This document shows, piece after piece, positions 23,421 through 28,645 of a stretch of 28,645 bases of DNA. Source of the DNA: a virus. Made by a program: the position numbers and the translations under genes. The stretch is taken from positions 1 to 28,645 of IMG/VR virus record IMGVR_UViG_3300032331_001252. One strand, 5' to 3'. A model generated the notes under the pieces. The model saw only the letters and a program-made list of their open reading frames with translations, was not told the DNA's origin and made no database searches. Each line of letters starts with the position of its first letter. Positions within the stretch are counted from its first letter, which is position 1.

Positions 23421-24226
23421 TGTCCATTGAAATAATGACAACGGTTCTCAAGTACAGCCAGGCTCACGGAAGAGCAAAACTTGTGTTGCTTGGTATTGCC
23501 AATCATCAAGGTGATGAAGGTGCTTGGCCGTCTATTGCGACTTTGGCTGTTTATGCCAACGCTTCGGAACGGTCTGTGAAACGCGACATTCAAGAACTCA
23601 TACAAATGGGTGAACTTGTTGTCGAAGTGAACGCTGCACCTATCGGTGGTCAATACCGAACTAATCGTTATTGGGTCACTATAGATCATCTAGGGGTGAC
23701 AGATCAGGTAAGCAGGGGTGACAACTCAGGTAATCAGGGGTGTCAGCCTGGGTCATCAGGGGTGACACGTGTTGGCACACAAAACATAATTAACCATAAA
23801 AGAAACTTAATTAACTATATGGCTGATTTTGAAAACTTTTGGAACGCCTATCCGCGCAAAGAAAACAAGAAAGCAGCAGTCAAAGTTTGGGCATCGCTTG
23901 TGTCTGATGATTTGATTGACGAAGTGATTGCGGGAGCTATTCGGTTTGCTAATGATCCGAATTTGCCACCTAAACAATTTGTGCCTCACGCAGCTACTTG
24001 GTTGCGTTCTGAGCGTTGGAATGATCCGGCACTTCCTGAGCGTCAAAAAACTGTGGAAGAGTTACAGGCCATAAAGTCGGCTGAAGCTAAGTTACGTCGT
24101 GATCGTGATGTTGCTGAAACTTTAAAAATGATCGCTGATCAACCAAAGCATGAAGCAGCTCCAAGATGTGAGCATGGCAAGATTGTGGCAGCGTGTATGA
24201 AATGTATCAGGGCTGGTATCGTCTAA
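23420..24226 (+). CDS. Replication initiator-like HTH protein
   Basis: A 268-aa protein starting one base inside the previous stop. Residues about 1-80 form a winged HTH ('LVLLGIANHQGDEGAWPSIATLAVYANASERSVKRDIQELIQMGEL'). A low-complexity Gly/Ser/Gln linker (about 90-120) is encoded by the iterons. The next domain begins 'FENFWNAYPRKENKKAAVKVWASLV', the signature of phage replisome-organiser/initiator C-terminal regions, and continues 'FVPHAATWLRSERWND'. The end 'RCEHGKIVAACMKCIRAG' may bind zinc. It probably binds the iterons in its own gene, like lambda O, and recruits host replication proteins. Confidence 0.8.
   Translation: MSIEIMTTVLKYSQAHGRAKLVLLGIANHQGDEGAWPSIATLAVYANASERSVKRDIQELIQMGELVVEVNAAPIGGQYRTNRYWVTIDHLGVTDQVSRGDNSGNQGCQPGSSGVTRVGTQNIINHKRNLINYMADFENFWNAYPRKENKKAAVKVWASLVSDDLIDEVIAGAIRFANDPNLPPKQFVPHAATWLRSERWNDPALPERQKTVEELQAIKSAEAKLRRDRDVAETLKMIADQPKHEAAPRCEHGKIVAACMKCIRAGIV
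23692..23779 (+). repeat. Four 22-bp iterons (putative origin)
   Basis: The 10-mer AGGGGTGACA begins at 23692, 23714 and 23758, and its variant AGGGGTGTCA at 23736. Spacing is exactly 22 bp each time. The first two full units match at 19 of 22 positions; later units diverge after the core. Since 22 is not a multiple of 3, each unit is read in a different frame, so selection on DNA rather than protein is likely. This is typical of initiator-binding iterons, here two helical turns apart. Confidence 0.85.
23781..23820 (+). other. AT-rich putative DNA unwinding element
   Basis: These 40 bases, directly after the last iteron, contain only six G or C. They include near-repeats TAATTAACCAT (23787-23797) and TAATTAACTAT (23808-23818), 21 bp apart. 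Position beside the iterons fits the melting site of an origin. Confidence 0.7.
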
Positions 24227-24235
24227 ACTTTTGTT

Positions 24236-24499
24236 GTGGATGATAACAAAGTTATTTGTGAACGCTGTGGTGCTTCTTGGGCGGTTAATCAAGAAAAACG
24301 ACACCGAACTGACTTGTTATGTTTTTCGTGTCGTGTGAAACCTGCTGTTGTTATTCAGTATGGTGATTTGAGGTGTCAGCCGTGGAATGGTGATTTTGCG
24401 GATGATGGTGTTACCCCGTTACTTGATGGGGAGATCTTTATGCCAGGTTTCAGGGTTTGTAAACATTTAGATTGTTGCAACCCTAAGCATGTGGTGTAG
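24236..24499 (+). CDS. Zinc protein, HNH-related (paralog 2)
   Basis: An 87-aa protein, GTG start, with 'CERCGASW...LLCFSCR', 'VVIQYGDLRCQPWNGDFADDGVTP' and the ending 'VCKHLDCCNPKHVV'. The order and spacing match the protein at 21531-21899. 'C.H.DC....H' resembles the final zinc site of HNH nucleases ('CNPKH'). It is shorter, ending right after that site. No good ribosome binding site is visible, so the start is uncertain. DNA binding or cleavage is inferred. Confidence 0.65.
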   Translation: MDDNKVICERCGASWAVNQEKRHRTDLLCFSCRVKPAVVIQYGDLRCQPWNGDFADDGVTPLLDGEIFMPGFRVCKHLDCCNPKHVV

Positions 24500-24532
24500 A
24501 GTGGTTTTACCTACGAAATAAAGGAGAAAGTT

Positions 24533-24817
24533 ATGTCAGAATTTGGTGCAATCAAATTTGTTGGTGTGAAAGTTGTTCGCACTCACAAGGGCGGTTTTAC
24601 AATGTTGGCTGTTGGCAAAAAAGCCGATGGTGGCACTTACGATTCGTATGTGAAGGTATGGTCAAATGCTACCGTCACAGAGAATGAGATTGTTGATGTG
24701 CATGGTATTCCTTCTGCACGTCTATCTGAGTACACGACTAAAGCTGGGGAACAAAAAACTGTTGCAGAGTTACATGTAGCCGATGCTACGGTTAGCAGAT
24801 CGGCTCTACCTTTCTAA
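24533..24817 (+). CDS. SSB-like OB-fold protein
   Basis: A 94-aa protein with AAAGGAG upstream. The pattern 'AIKFVGVKVVRTHKGGFTMLAVGKKADGGTYDSYVKVWSN', then 'VDVHGIPSARLSEYTTKAGEQKTVAELHVADATV', fits a small OB fold. The final 'SALPF' recalls the 'PF' tip by which SSB proteins bind partners, although the acidic residues are missing. It probably protects single strands during replication and recombination. Much shorter than bacterial SSB; a phage-type ssDNA-binding protein is the best reading. Confidence 0.65.
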   Translation: MSEFGAIKFVGVKVVRTHKGGFTMLAVGKKADGGTYDSYVKVWSNATVTENEIVDVHGIPSARLSEYTTKAGEQKTVAELHVADATVSRSALPF

Positions 24818-24975
24818 TGGTTGCCTCTTTAGTCATTCTGTTAAACGCTATCGTTCTCATCTGGTGTGCATCGTATGTTGATCTTGATGCGTTGCGTATC
24901 GTTGCTTGGACTCTTGCAGTAATTTTTCTTGTTTCTTTTATTCAGTCATTGATAAATCGGTATGGAAAGAACTGA
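24817..24975 (+). CDS. 52-aa two-helix membrane protein
   Basis: A short ORF starting within the stop of the SSB-like gene (TAATG) and overlapping rusA by 14 nt. It has two hydrophobic helices ('VASLVILLNAIVLIWCASY' and 'LRIVAWTLAVIFLVSFIQSLI') joined by 'VDLDA', and a basic end 'NRYGKN'. A membrane protein in the early operon could anchor replication or alter the host envelope (for example exclusion), but nothing specific is recognised. The tight coupling supports it as real. Confidence 0.6.
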   Translation: MVASLVILLNAIVLIWCASYVDLDALRIVAWTLAVIFLVSFIQSLINRYGKN

Positions 24976-25360
24976 AGTTTCGTTCTTTGTTACAGGGAAA
25001 CCTGCACCTCAAGGATCAAAGAAAAGCATTGGCAATAACCGTTTTATTGAAGCGTCAAAGTATTTACCTAATTGGCGGGCCGCAGTAGTTTCAGCAGCTC
25101 AACAGTCATACGATGGTGAACCTCTTGATGTTCCGGTGCGTGTGCGTATCATCGTATTTATTAATGAACCTAAAAAACCTAAATACAAGCTTGCACCAGC
25201 CACACCCCCTGACGTGGATAAGGTCGCTCGCGGAATTTTAGATGCTCTCAAGATCGGCGGAATTTACCGCGACGACGCACTTGTTGTGTCGTTAGAGATT
25301 GACAAAATGTGGAGTGTTGAGGGCATGCAGGGGGCTTTCGTTTCGATTGTAACGATTTAG
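24962..25360 (+). CDS. RusA-like Holliday junction resolvase
   Basis: A 132-aa endonuclease. 'VTGKPAPQGSKKS' at the start and 'TPPDVDKVARGILDALKIGGIYRDDALVVSLEIDK' near the end are the hallmark regions of the RusA family. The acidic residues of 'PDVDK' and 'RDDA' provide metal binding. Length matches RusA (about 120-130 aa). It should cut branched recombination intermediates, consistent with the upstream exonuclease and annealing protein, and could trim DNA before packaging. Confidence 0.88.
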   Translation: MERTEVSFFVTGKPAPQGSKKSIGNNRFIEASKYLPNWRAAVVSAAQQSYDGEPLDVPVRVRIIVFINEPKKPKYKLAPATPPDVDKVARGILDALKIGGIYRDDALVVSLEIDKMWSVEGMQGAFVSIVTI

Positions 25361-25453
25361 TAAAGACTCTAGTTTTGGTTGTTGCGTTGCGTGTCGTGGG
25401 CTGTCATTATTGTGTTAGAGCAGATAGCTCAATAAAAAAGTAAAGGGAAATAA

Positions 25454-25753
25454 ATGAGAGCAAGAAAAACTGATCCGGTAACTTCGCACGAAGCTGCGTT
25501 AAGTGTCAAGGATGAACCAGGGTATTACCGCACTATTTTGCAAATCCTGAAAACACCTATGTCTGACGAGCAAATGATTGCTCATTTCAATCTTTTGGTG
25601 TTGCAAGGGAAATGTAGGCCGTCATCTGATTCGGCTTTGCGAACTCGTCGCGCACGGCTAGTGTCTGAAGGGTTTGTGGTAGCTGTTGATCACAGTAAGA
25701 CACGTTTTGGTCGTCGAACGATTGTGTGGGCAACTAAAAAGGTTGGTAAATAG
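25454..25753 (+). CDS. Winged-helix DNA-binding protein
   Basis: A 99-aa protein preceded by AAAGGGA. The N-terminal 'RKTDPVTSHEAALS' is common in small phage proteins. It is followed by a helical region and 'SALRTRRARLVSEGFVVAVDHSKTRFGRRTIVWATKKV', which fits the recognition helix and wing of a winged HTH. It may be a regulator or replication accessory protein. The preceding 93 bases (25361-25453) hold no gene that I can support. Confidence 0.6.
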   Translation: MRARKTDPVTSHEAALSVKDEPGYYRTILQILKTPMSDEQMIAHFNLLVLQGKCRPSSDSALRTRRARLVSEGFVVAVDHSKTRFGRRTIVWATKKVGK

Positions 25754-25755
25754 TC

Positions 25756-25950
25756 GTGAAACTACCAGAACCTATCCGAGCCTGGGATGTGTTGAAGCAC
25801 GATAAGGGCCGCCATGTTGCTGTAAAGAATCGTCGAGCTATTTGGCAGGTTTATTACGCCTGGAAACATCAACTGTTTTGGGTAGCGAAAGTTATCAAAA
25901 CTGAGTATCAATGGGTTAGGAGAAATTGGTTCACATGGATCGAGAAATAG
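25756..25950 (+). CDS. Small basic aromatic protein
   Basis: A 64-aa protein with a GTG start two bases after the previous stop. It is rich in Lys, Arg, Trp and Tyr ('HVAVKNRRAIWQVYYAWKHQLFWVAKVIKTEYQWVRRNWFTWIEK') with nine Trp/Tyr in the second half. No family is recognised. Basic and aromatic composition could suit nucleic acid binding. Coupled spacing supports the gene. Confidence 0.5.
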   Translation: MKLPEPIRAWDVLKHDKGRHVAVKNRRAIWQVYYAWKHQLFWVAKVIKTEYQWVRRNWFTWIEK

Positions 25951-26207
25951 AACTTGAGCGTTGGCGTGAAGCTGGCAAGGAAGTGGGTCGTAAGTTGGGT
26001 GTAGTACAGGAGCGTCGCCGGAATGTGCAGGTAGCTGCAGATTTGGAACGCAAATACGAGTATTGGATCAAGTTTGGCCGTGAAGTTGAGCAGGGTCGCA
26101 TTATTGAGATTTTGCTTGAGGAACAGACTAACTGGACTAAGCCTCAAAGTTTTAGTTACAAGAACGCTTTGCAAGCATTGATTGAAAGGATTAGTAATGA
26201 GTCCTAA
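25935..26207 (+). CDS. Charged helical hypothetical protein
   Basis: A 90-aa helical protein ('REIELERWREAGKEVGRKLGVVQERRRNVQVAADLERKYEYW') with many Arg/Glu. AGGAGA at 25918-25923 serves it. TTG 25926 is only two bases away, so ATG 25935 is preferred. It overlaps the genes on both sides. A DNA- or protein-binding helical bundle is likely; no motif gives a function. Confidence 0.55.
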   Translation: MDREIELERWREAGKEVGRKLGVVQERRRNVQVAADLERKYEYWIKFGREVEQGRIIEILLEEQTNWTKPQSFSYKNALQALIERISNES

Positions 26208-26631
26208 ATCAATTGTTATTGTGACTGGCGGTTTTGATCCGCTACATCGTGGTCATCTTGCTTATCTTGAGGCAGCGTATCGTATGGGTGATTATGTCAT
26301 TGTTGGTTTGAATAGTGATGCCTGGTTGCAGCGTAAGAAGGGTAAGCAGTTTCTTGACTTTGAGGATCGTGAGGCGGTTTTGAACGCTTTGTGGATGGTT
26401 GATGAGGTTTTAGAGTTTGATGATTCTGATGGGTCAGCTGTGAAACTGATTGAGTCAATGTTGGAAACTTTTGATGAGGCCAAGATCCTTTTTTGTAATG
26501 GTGGTGACCGGACTAAGGAGAACATTCCTGAGATGCGTATTCACGATGATCGTTTAGAGTTCGTGTTTGGTGTTGGTGGCGTGGATAAGTTGAATTCTTC
26601 GTCAGACATTTTGGCTCGGTGGGAAAAGTGA
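26197..26631 (+). CDS. Second cytidylyltransferase-like enzyme
   Basis: A 144-aa nucleotidyltransferase with 'VTGGFDPLHRGHLAYLEAA' (HxGH at residues 17-20), 'VIVGLNSDAWLQRKKG', 'DFEDREAVLNALWMVDEV' and 'ILFCNGGDRT'. 'GGFDPLHRGH' is closer to the RfaE/HldE or TagD-like nucleotidyltransferase domain than to enzymes such as NadD. It is only distantly similar to the protein at 8700-9128, so two different activated precursors may be made. ATG 26197 has AAAGGA upstream; an in-frame TTG at 26182 is less likely. The substrate is unknown. Confidence 0.82.
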   Translation: MSPKSIVIVTGGFDPLHRGHLAYLEAAYRMGDYVIVGLNSDAWLQRKKGKQFLDFEDREAVLNALWMVDEVLEFDDSDGSAVKLIESMLETFDEAKILFCNGGDRTKENIPEMRIHDDRLEFVFGVGGVDKLNSSSDILARWEK

Positions 26632-26864
26632 GTAAAAACTTTGAGGTCATTTTTAAAGAGTTTGCTGATTCGGAAACGTTTGTTATGAGTCGTGCCTTGC
26701 TTGAGGATTACAAACAAAAAGCAGCTGACGCTGAACGTGACCGAGTTATTCAACTGTTACAGGAAATGCAGGAAACCGCTTTGGCAACTGGCTCAGATAA
26801 AGGTAAGCAAACTGGCTGGGTGCTAGAGAACGCCATTGTAATTATTAAGAGAGAGAACAAGTGA
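26628..26864 (+). CDS. Hypothetical helical protein
   Basis: A 78-aa protein whose GTG start overlaps the previous stop (GTGA), with GGTGGG upstream. 'FEVIFKEFADSETFVMSRALLEDYKQKAADAERDRVIQLLQEMQETAL' is helical and charged, followed by 'KQTGWVLENAIVIIKRENK'. An in-frame GTG at 26619 is an alternative. No function recognised. Confidence 0.5.
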   Translation: MSKNFEVIFKEFADSETFVMSRALLEDYKQKAADAERDRVIQLLQEMQETALATGSDKGKQTGWVLENAIVIIKRENK

Positions 26865-27109
26865 GAGAGTTCACTAATCCAACCTATGATGGTGCATGCG
26901 TTTGCTGTAACAAGCAACCAAAACTTACTGAAGCTCTAACCGTTCTACGCAACGATAATCTGGTCTGGGATCAAGATTTCGAGAACATCCGGTCAGACCT
27001 TGCTCACCTGCTCGAATACATAAACAAGTATGTATCCAAATCGGGCAAAGCGGCCATTCAGCCAGCATTAGATGACCTACTAGACAAGATTGTGGGAGAA
27101 GAATGTTAG
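26861..27109 (+). CDS. Hypothetical protein with CxCC motif
   Basis: An 82-aa protein, GTG start within the previous stop. It begins 'MREFTNPTYDGACVCCNKQPKLTEALTVL' and continues as a helical region ('LVWDQDFENIRSDLAHLLEYINKYVSKSGKAAIQPALDDLLDKIVG'). Three close cysteines plus the C-terminal Cys may bind metal. Its end overlaps the next gene by 7 nt. No family recognised. Confidence 0.5.
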   Translation: MREFTNPTYDGACVCCNKQPKLTEALTVLRNDNLVWDQDFENIRSDLAHLLEYINKYVSKSGKAAIQPALDDLLDKIVGEEC

Positions 27110-27327
27110 AAAACCTTGTCATACCTGCAAAGAAATTGCCATGCCGTGCAGCTACAGTTGCATCATCGCTTGATGACAAAGACGGCAAAATCCTGATGGA
27201 TGCTGTAATGAACCCTGAATGGCCCATTTCAACGCTTGAAACTTCGTTGCGTAGACTAGGTGTATCTTTATCAGACAAATCTATAAAGCGTCACCGAACT
27301 AAGGCTTGTTCATGCTGGAAGCTCTAA
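27103..27327 (+). CDS. Small HTH-like DNA-binding protein
   Basis: A 74-aa protein. 'DKDGKILMDAVMNPEWPISTLETSLRRLGVSLSDKSIKRHRTKACSCW' has the form of phage HTH proteins ending in 'S...IxRHRxxxCxC'. The helix before 'KRHR' would be the recognition helix. It overlaps both neighbours. It could regulate early genes or assist the following phosphoesterase on DNA. Identification is by pattern only. Confidence 0.55.
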   Translation: MLENLVIPAKKLPCRAATVASSLDDKDGKILMDAVMNPEWPISTLETSLRRLGVSLSDKSIKRHRTKACSCWKL

Positions 27328-28454
27328 ATCCTGCCCCAATCAACACTCCATCACCTTTCGGTGCAGTATCAGTTGAGTTTGATGGTGCTGAAGGTGTAGC
27401 AACAACTCCTGGTTTGCCAGAGGGTGCAGATTTTAGACAATTTTTGGTTGATGCCGGATACTCACCTGACGAGTATGAAGTGGTTGGTAATCCGCGCACG
27501 AGCCGTTGGCAAAAGTATGACGGCGATTGGCTCACCTCGTATCGGTTCAACTTTCGACTCAAAAACAAAACTATTGATTTGCCAACTTTGTATGCACAAG
27601 CGAAGAAAACTAAGCCTGTAACTCCTAAACCTGTGCAGGGTAAAGCGTTCGTTATTTTGACTGCCGACTTTCAGGTAGGTAAGAACGCTTCTCGTGGTGG
27701 AACTCCAGAACTTATTGAACGCATCCAAGCGGCCTATGCCCGTATCGAAGCGCATCTAAAAAAGAACAAGTATGAACGCATCTTGATCCTTGACGGTGGT
27801 GACATCATTGAGGGTATTGAGAACGCAGCTAATCTTGCCCAGCTTCAATCGTCAGATTTATCTCCGTTACAGCAAGTTGATGTTGCTGCAGCTCTCATGT
27901 GGGATCTACTGAAACTGACTACGAAGTATGCTTCGGTGTCTTACGCATCGGTAGGTTCTAACCATTGTCAATGGCGTGTATCAAAACAAACTGTTGGTAA
28001 GCCAGGTGTTGATGATTGGGGTATCGTCATTTTGCAACAGCTTCGCAGATTGAGTGTTGAAGTTGGTCTTGATGTCACCTATTACATTCCTAAGCAGTAT
28101 GACGAGTCACTAACAGTTGATGTGTTTGGTGATGGCTTTCACATTGTTGGACTTGCTCACGGTCATCAAGTATCCCGCCCTGACGGTATGCAACGTTGGT
28201 TAGAGAAACAATCTTTTGGTCACCAACCACTCGCCGGATTCACAATCTTCTGCTCAGGTCACTTTCACCACACACGCATTGAAGAGTTAGGGCCTGCACA
28301 TAATGGTGGTTCACGCTTCTGGATACAGGGCAGCACGATGGATAACGGCTCAGACTGGTATCGCCTAACATCAGGTAATGACAGTCAGACAGGCATCACT
28401 ACTTTTGAGCTTGAGCGTGATGTTCCTTATTCTGGTTCTATAAAAAGATTTTAA
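27312..28454 (+). CDS. Metallophosphoesterase (MRE11/SbcD-like fold)
   Basis: A 380-aa protein with an N-terminal region of about 100 residues ahead of a calcineurin-like domain. Metal motifs appear in order: 'LTADFQVG' (D-x-Q in place of D-x-H), 'LILDGGDIIEG' (GD), 'ASVGSNHCQWR' (GNH-like, GSNH), 'IVGLAHGHQ' and 'FCSGHFHHT' (GHxH). Related actinophage proteins are often called exonucleases, but the substrate is not shown. ATG 27312 is preferred to the in-frame TTG at 27306. Its start overlaps the HTH gene. It is the last large gene of the arm. Confidence 0.8.
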   Translation: MLEALNPAPINTPSPFGAVSVEFDGAEGVATTPGLPEGADFRQFLVDAGYSPDEYEVVGNPRTSRWQKYDGDWLTSYRFNFRLKNKTIDLPTLYAQAKKTKPVTPKPVQGKAFVILTADFQVGKNASRGGTPELIERIQAAYARIEAHLKKNKYERILILDGGDIIEGIENAANLAQLQSSDLSPLQQVDVAAALMWDLLKLTTKYASVSYASVGSNHCQWRVSKQTVGKPGVDDWGIVILQQLRRLSVEVGLDVTYYIPKQYDESLTVDVFGDGFHIVGLAHGHQVSRPDGMQRWLEKQSFGHQPLAGFTIFCSGHFHHTRIEELGPAHNGGSRFWIQGSTMDNGSDWYRLTSGNDSQTGITTFELERDVPYSGSIKRF

Positions 28455-28468
28455 AAAAGTTTCCTATT

Positions 28469-28499
28469 TTGCAACATTCCCAAAAGGATTGTGTATAAG
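28469..28499 (+). promoter_or_regulatory. Possible promoter at right end
   Basis: TTGCAA (28469-28474) and TATAAG (28494-28499) are separated by 19 bp, which is longer than ideal. Five of six -10 bases match the consensus and four of six -35 bases do. A transcript would start near 28506 and cover the structured region that follows. Confidence 0.35.
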
Positions 28500-28509
28500 A
28501 TAGGAGATA

Positions 28510-28614
28510 CCAGATGGTTTTGTTCGTTTTCCACCTGGTTCGGGCTATAGGTTTCAGGGGTTTTCCTTCCCCCATTCGTTTTCCTCTGGTTAGGTTCGAT
28601 TCCTGACAGCCCAC
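28510..28614 (+). other. Structured non-coding region with T-arm-like element
   Basis: The 191 bases after the last large gene hold no clear large gene. CCAGATGG (28510-28517) can pair with CCACCTGG (28531-28538) with one mismatch, and GGGG (28557-28560) with CCCC (28569-28572). TTAGG/CCTGA around the loop TTCGATT (28590-28606) is a canonical tRNA T-arm, and GGGCT (28542-28546) can pair with AGCCC (28608-28612). D and anticodon arms do not form. It may be a tRNA-like RNA, a tRNA remnant or an attachment-site core. Repeat TTCGTTTTCC occurs at 28523 and 28575, each followed by CTGGTT. Confidence 0.4.
28514..28606 (+). CDS. Possible 30-aa ORF at right end
   Basis: ATG 28514 follows AGGAGA (28502-28507) at six bases, an ideal spacing. 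It opens a frame of 30 codons beginning MVLFVFHLVRAIGF and ending TGA 28606. The product is hydrophobic and Arg/Pro-rich with several rare-looking codons. It overlaps the RNA-like structure, so the two readings compete. If transcription starts at the promoter noted at 28469-28499, the ribosome site would be at the very 5' end. Confidence 0.25.
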   Translation: MVLFVFHLVRAIGFRGFPSPIRFPLVRFDS

Positions 28615-28645
28615 GGGACTGAATTGGTTTTGATTGTTGTCTAAA

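Noticed and set aside
23692-23779. CRISPR array or protein tandem repeat
   Set aside because: Units are contiguous without unique spacers and the 22-bp period changes reading frame, so origin iterons fit better.
25361-25453. Small gene between rusA and the HTH gene
   Set aside because: No start with a ribosome site opens a meaningful frame in these 93 bases.
28541-28614. Complete tRNA gene
   Set aside because: The T-arm and part of the acceptor stem fit, but the D and anticodon stems do not pair and acceptor ends are mismatched. It is kept only as a tRNA-like element.

Overview
The window looks like most or all of a small siphovirus genome that infects an actinobacterium. The best evidence for the host is a WhiB-family regulator with four cysteines and a GIWGG motif (minus strand, 19129-19452). 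A second clue is a tail protein whose N-terminus carries the actinophage-type motif 'TGDILGADDVNTYLMNQ'. The DNA is fairly A+T-rich for an actinobacteriophage, which would suit a low-GC, streamlined (for example freshwater) actinobacterium; that host assignment is inference. Genes are packed tightly, often with ATGA, GTGA or TAATG overlaps. Every clear gene except whiB reads rightward.

Left arm (1-19080), virion and lysis. The order is small and large terminase, a tiny membrane protein, an HK97-type portal, a small beta-rich protein, a three-module prohead protease, a 57-aa protein, tandem hairpins, and the HK97-fold major capsid protein between two terminators. Next comes an unusual sugar cassette (GT4-like glycosyltransferase, GT-A/GT2-like glycosyltransferase, TagD-like cytidylyltransferase) inside the head module. 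Head-tail connectors, tail tube and a tail assembly chaperone with a -1 slippery site (C CCA AAA) follow, then the tape measure, a distal tail protein and a fibre-like protein. The lysis region has an M23 peptidase, several small membrane proteins (holin candidates) and a secreted coiled-coil/PA14 protein.

Middle (19081-19487). A bidirectional hairpin terminator separates the late genes from leftward whiB. whiB and the rightward early operon diverge across a short region that holds an inverted repeat, so this is the likely control point.

Right arm (19487-28454), DNA metabolism. It encodes a YqaJ/lambda-type exonuclease, a short ERF/Rad52-like annealing protein candidate, HNH-like zinc proteins, a C5 cytosine methyltransferase divided between two overlapping reading frames, and a replication-initiator-like HTH protein. 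Four 22-bp iterons and an AT-rich tract lie inside the initiator gene, a lambda-O-like origin. An SSB-like protein, a RusA resolvase, a second cytidylyltransferase, several small unknown proteins and a metallophosphoesterase complete the arm. No DNA polymerase, helicase, integrase or repressor was recognised, so replication probably depends heavily on the host.

The right end (28455-28645) has no clear large gene. It holds a promoter-like site, hairpins, a possible 30-aa ORF and a tRNA T-arm-like element. The most interesting points are the intragenic origin, the dual-coding methyltransferase overlap, the glycosylation cassette in the head module and the secreted PA14 protein.
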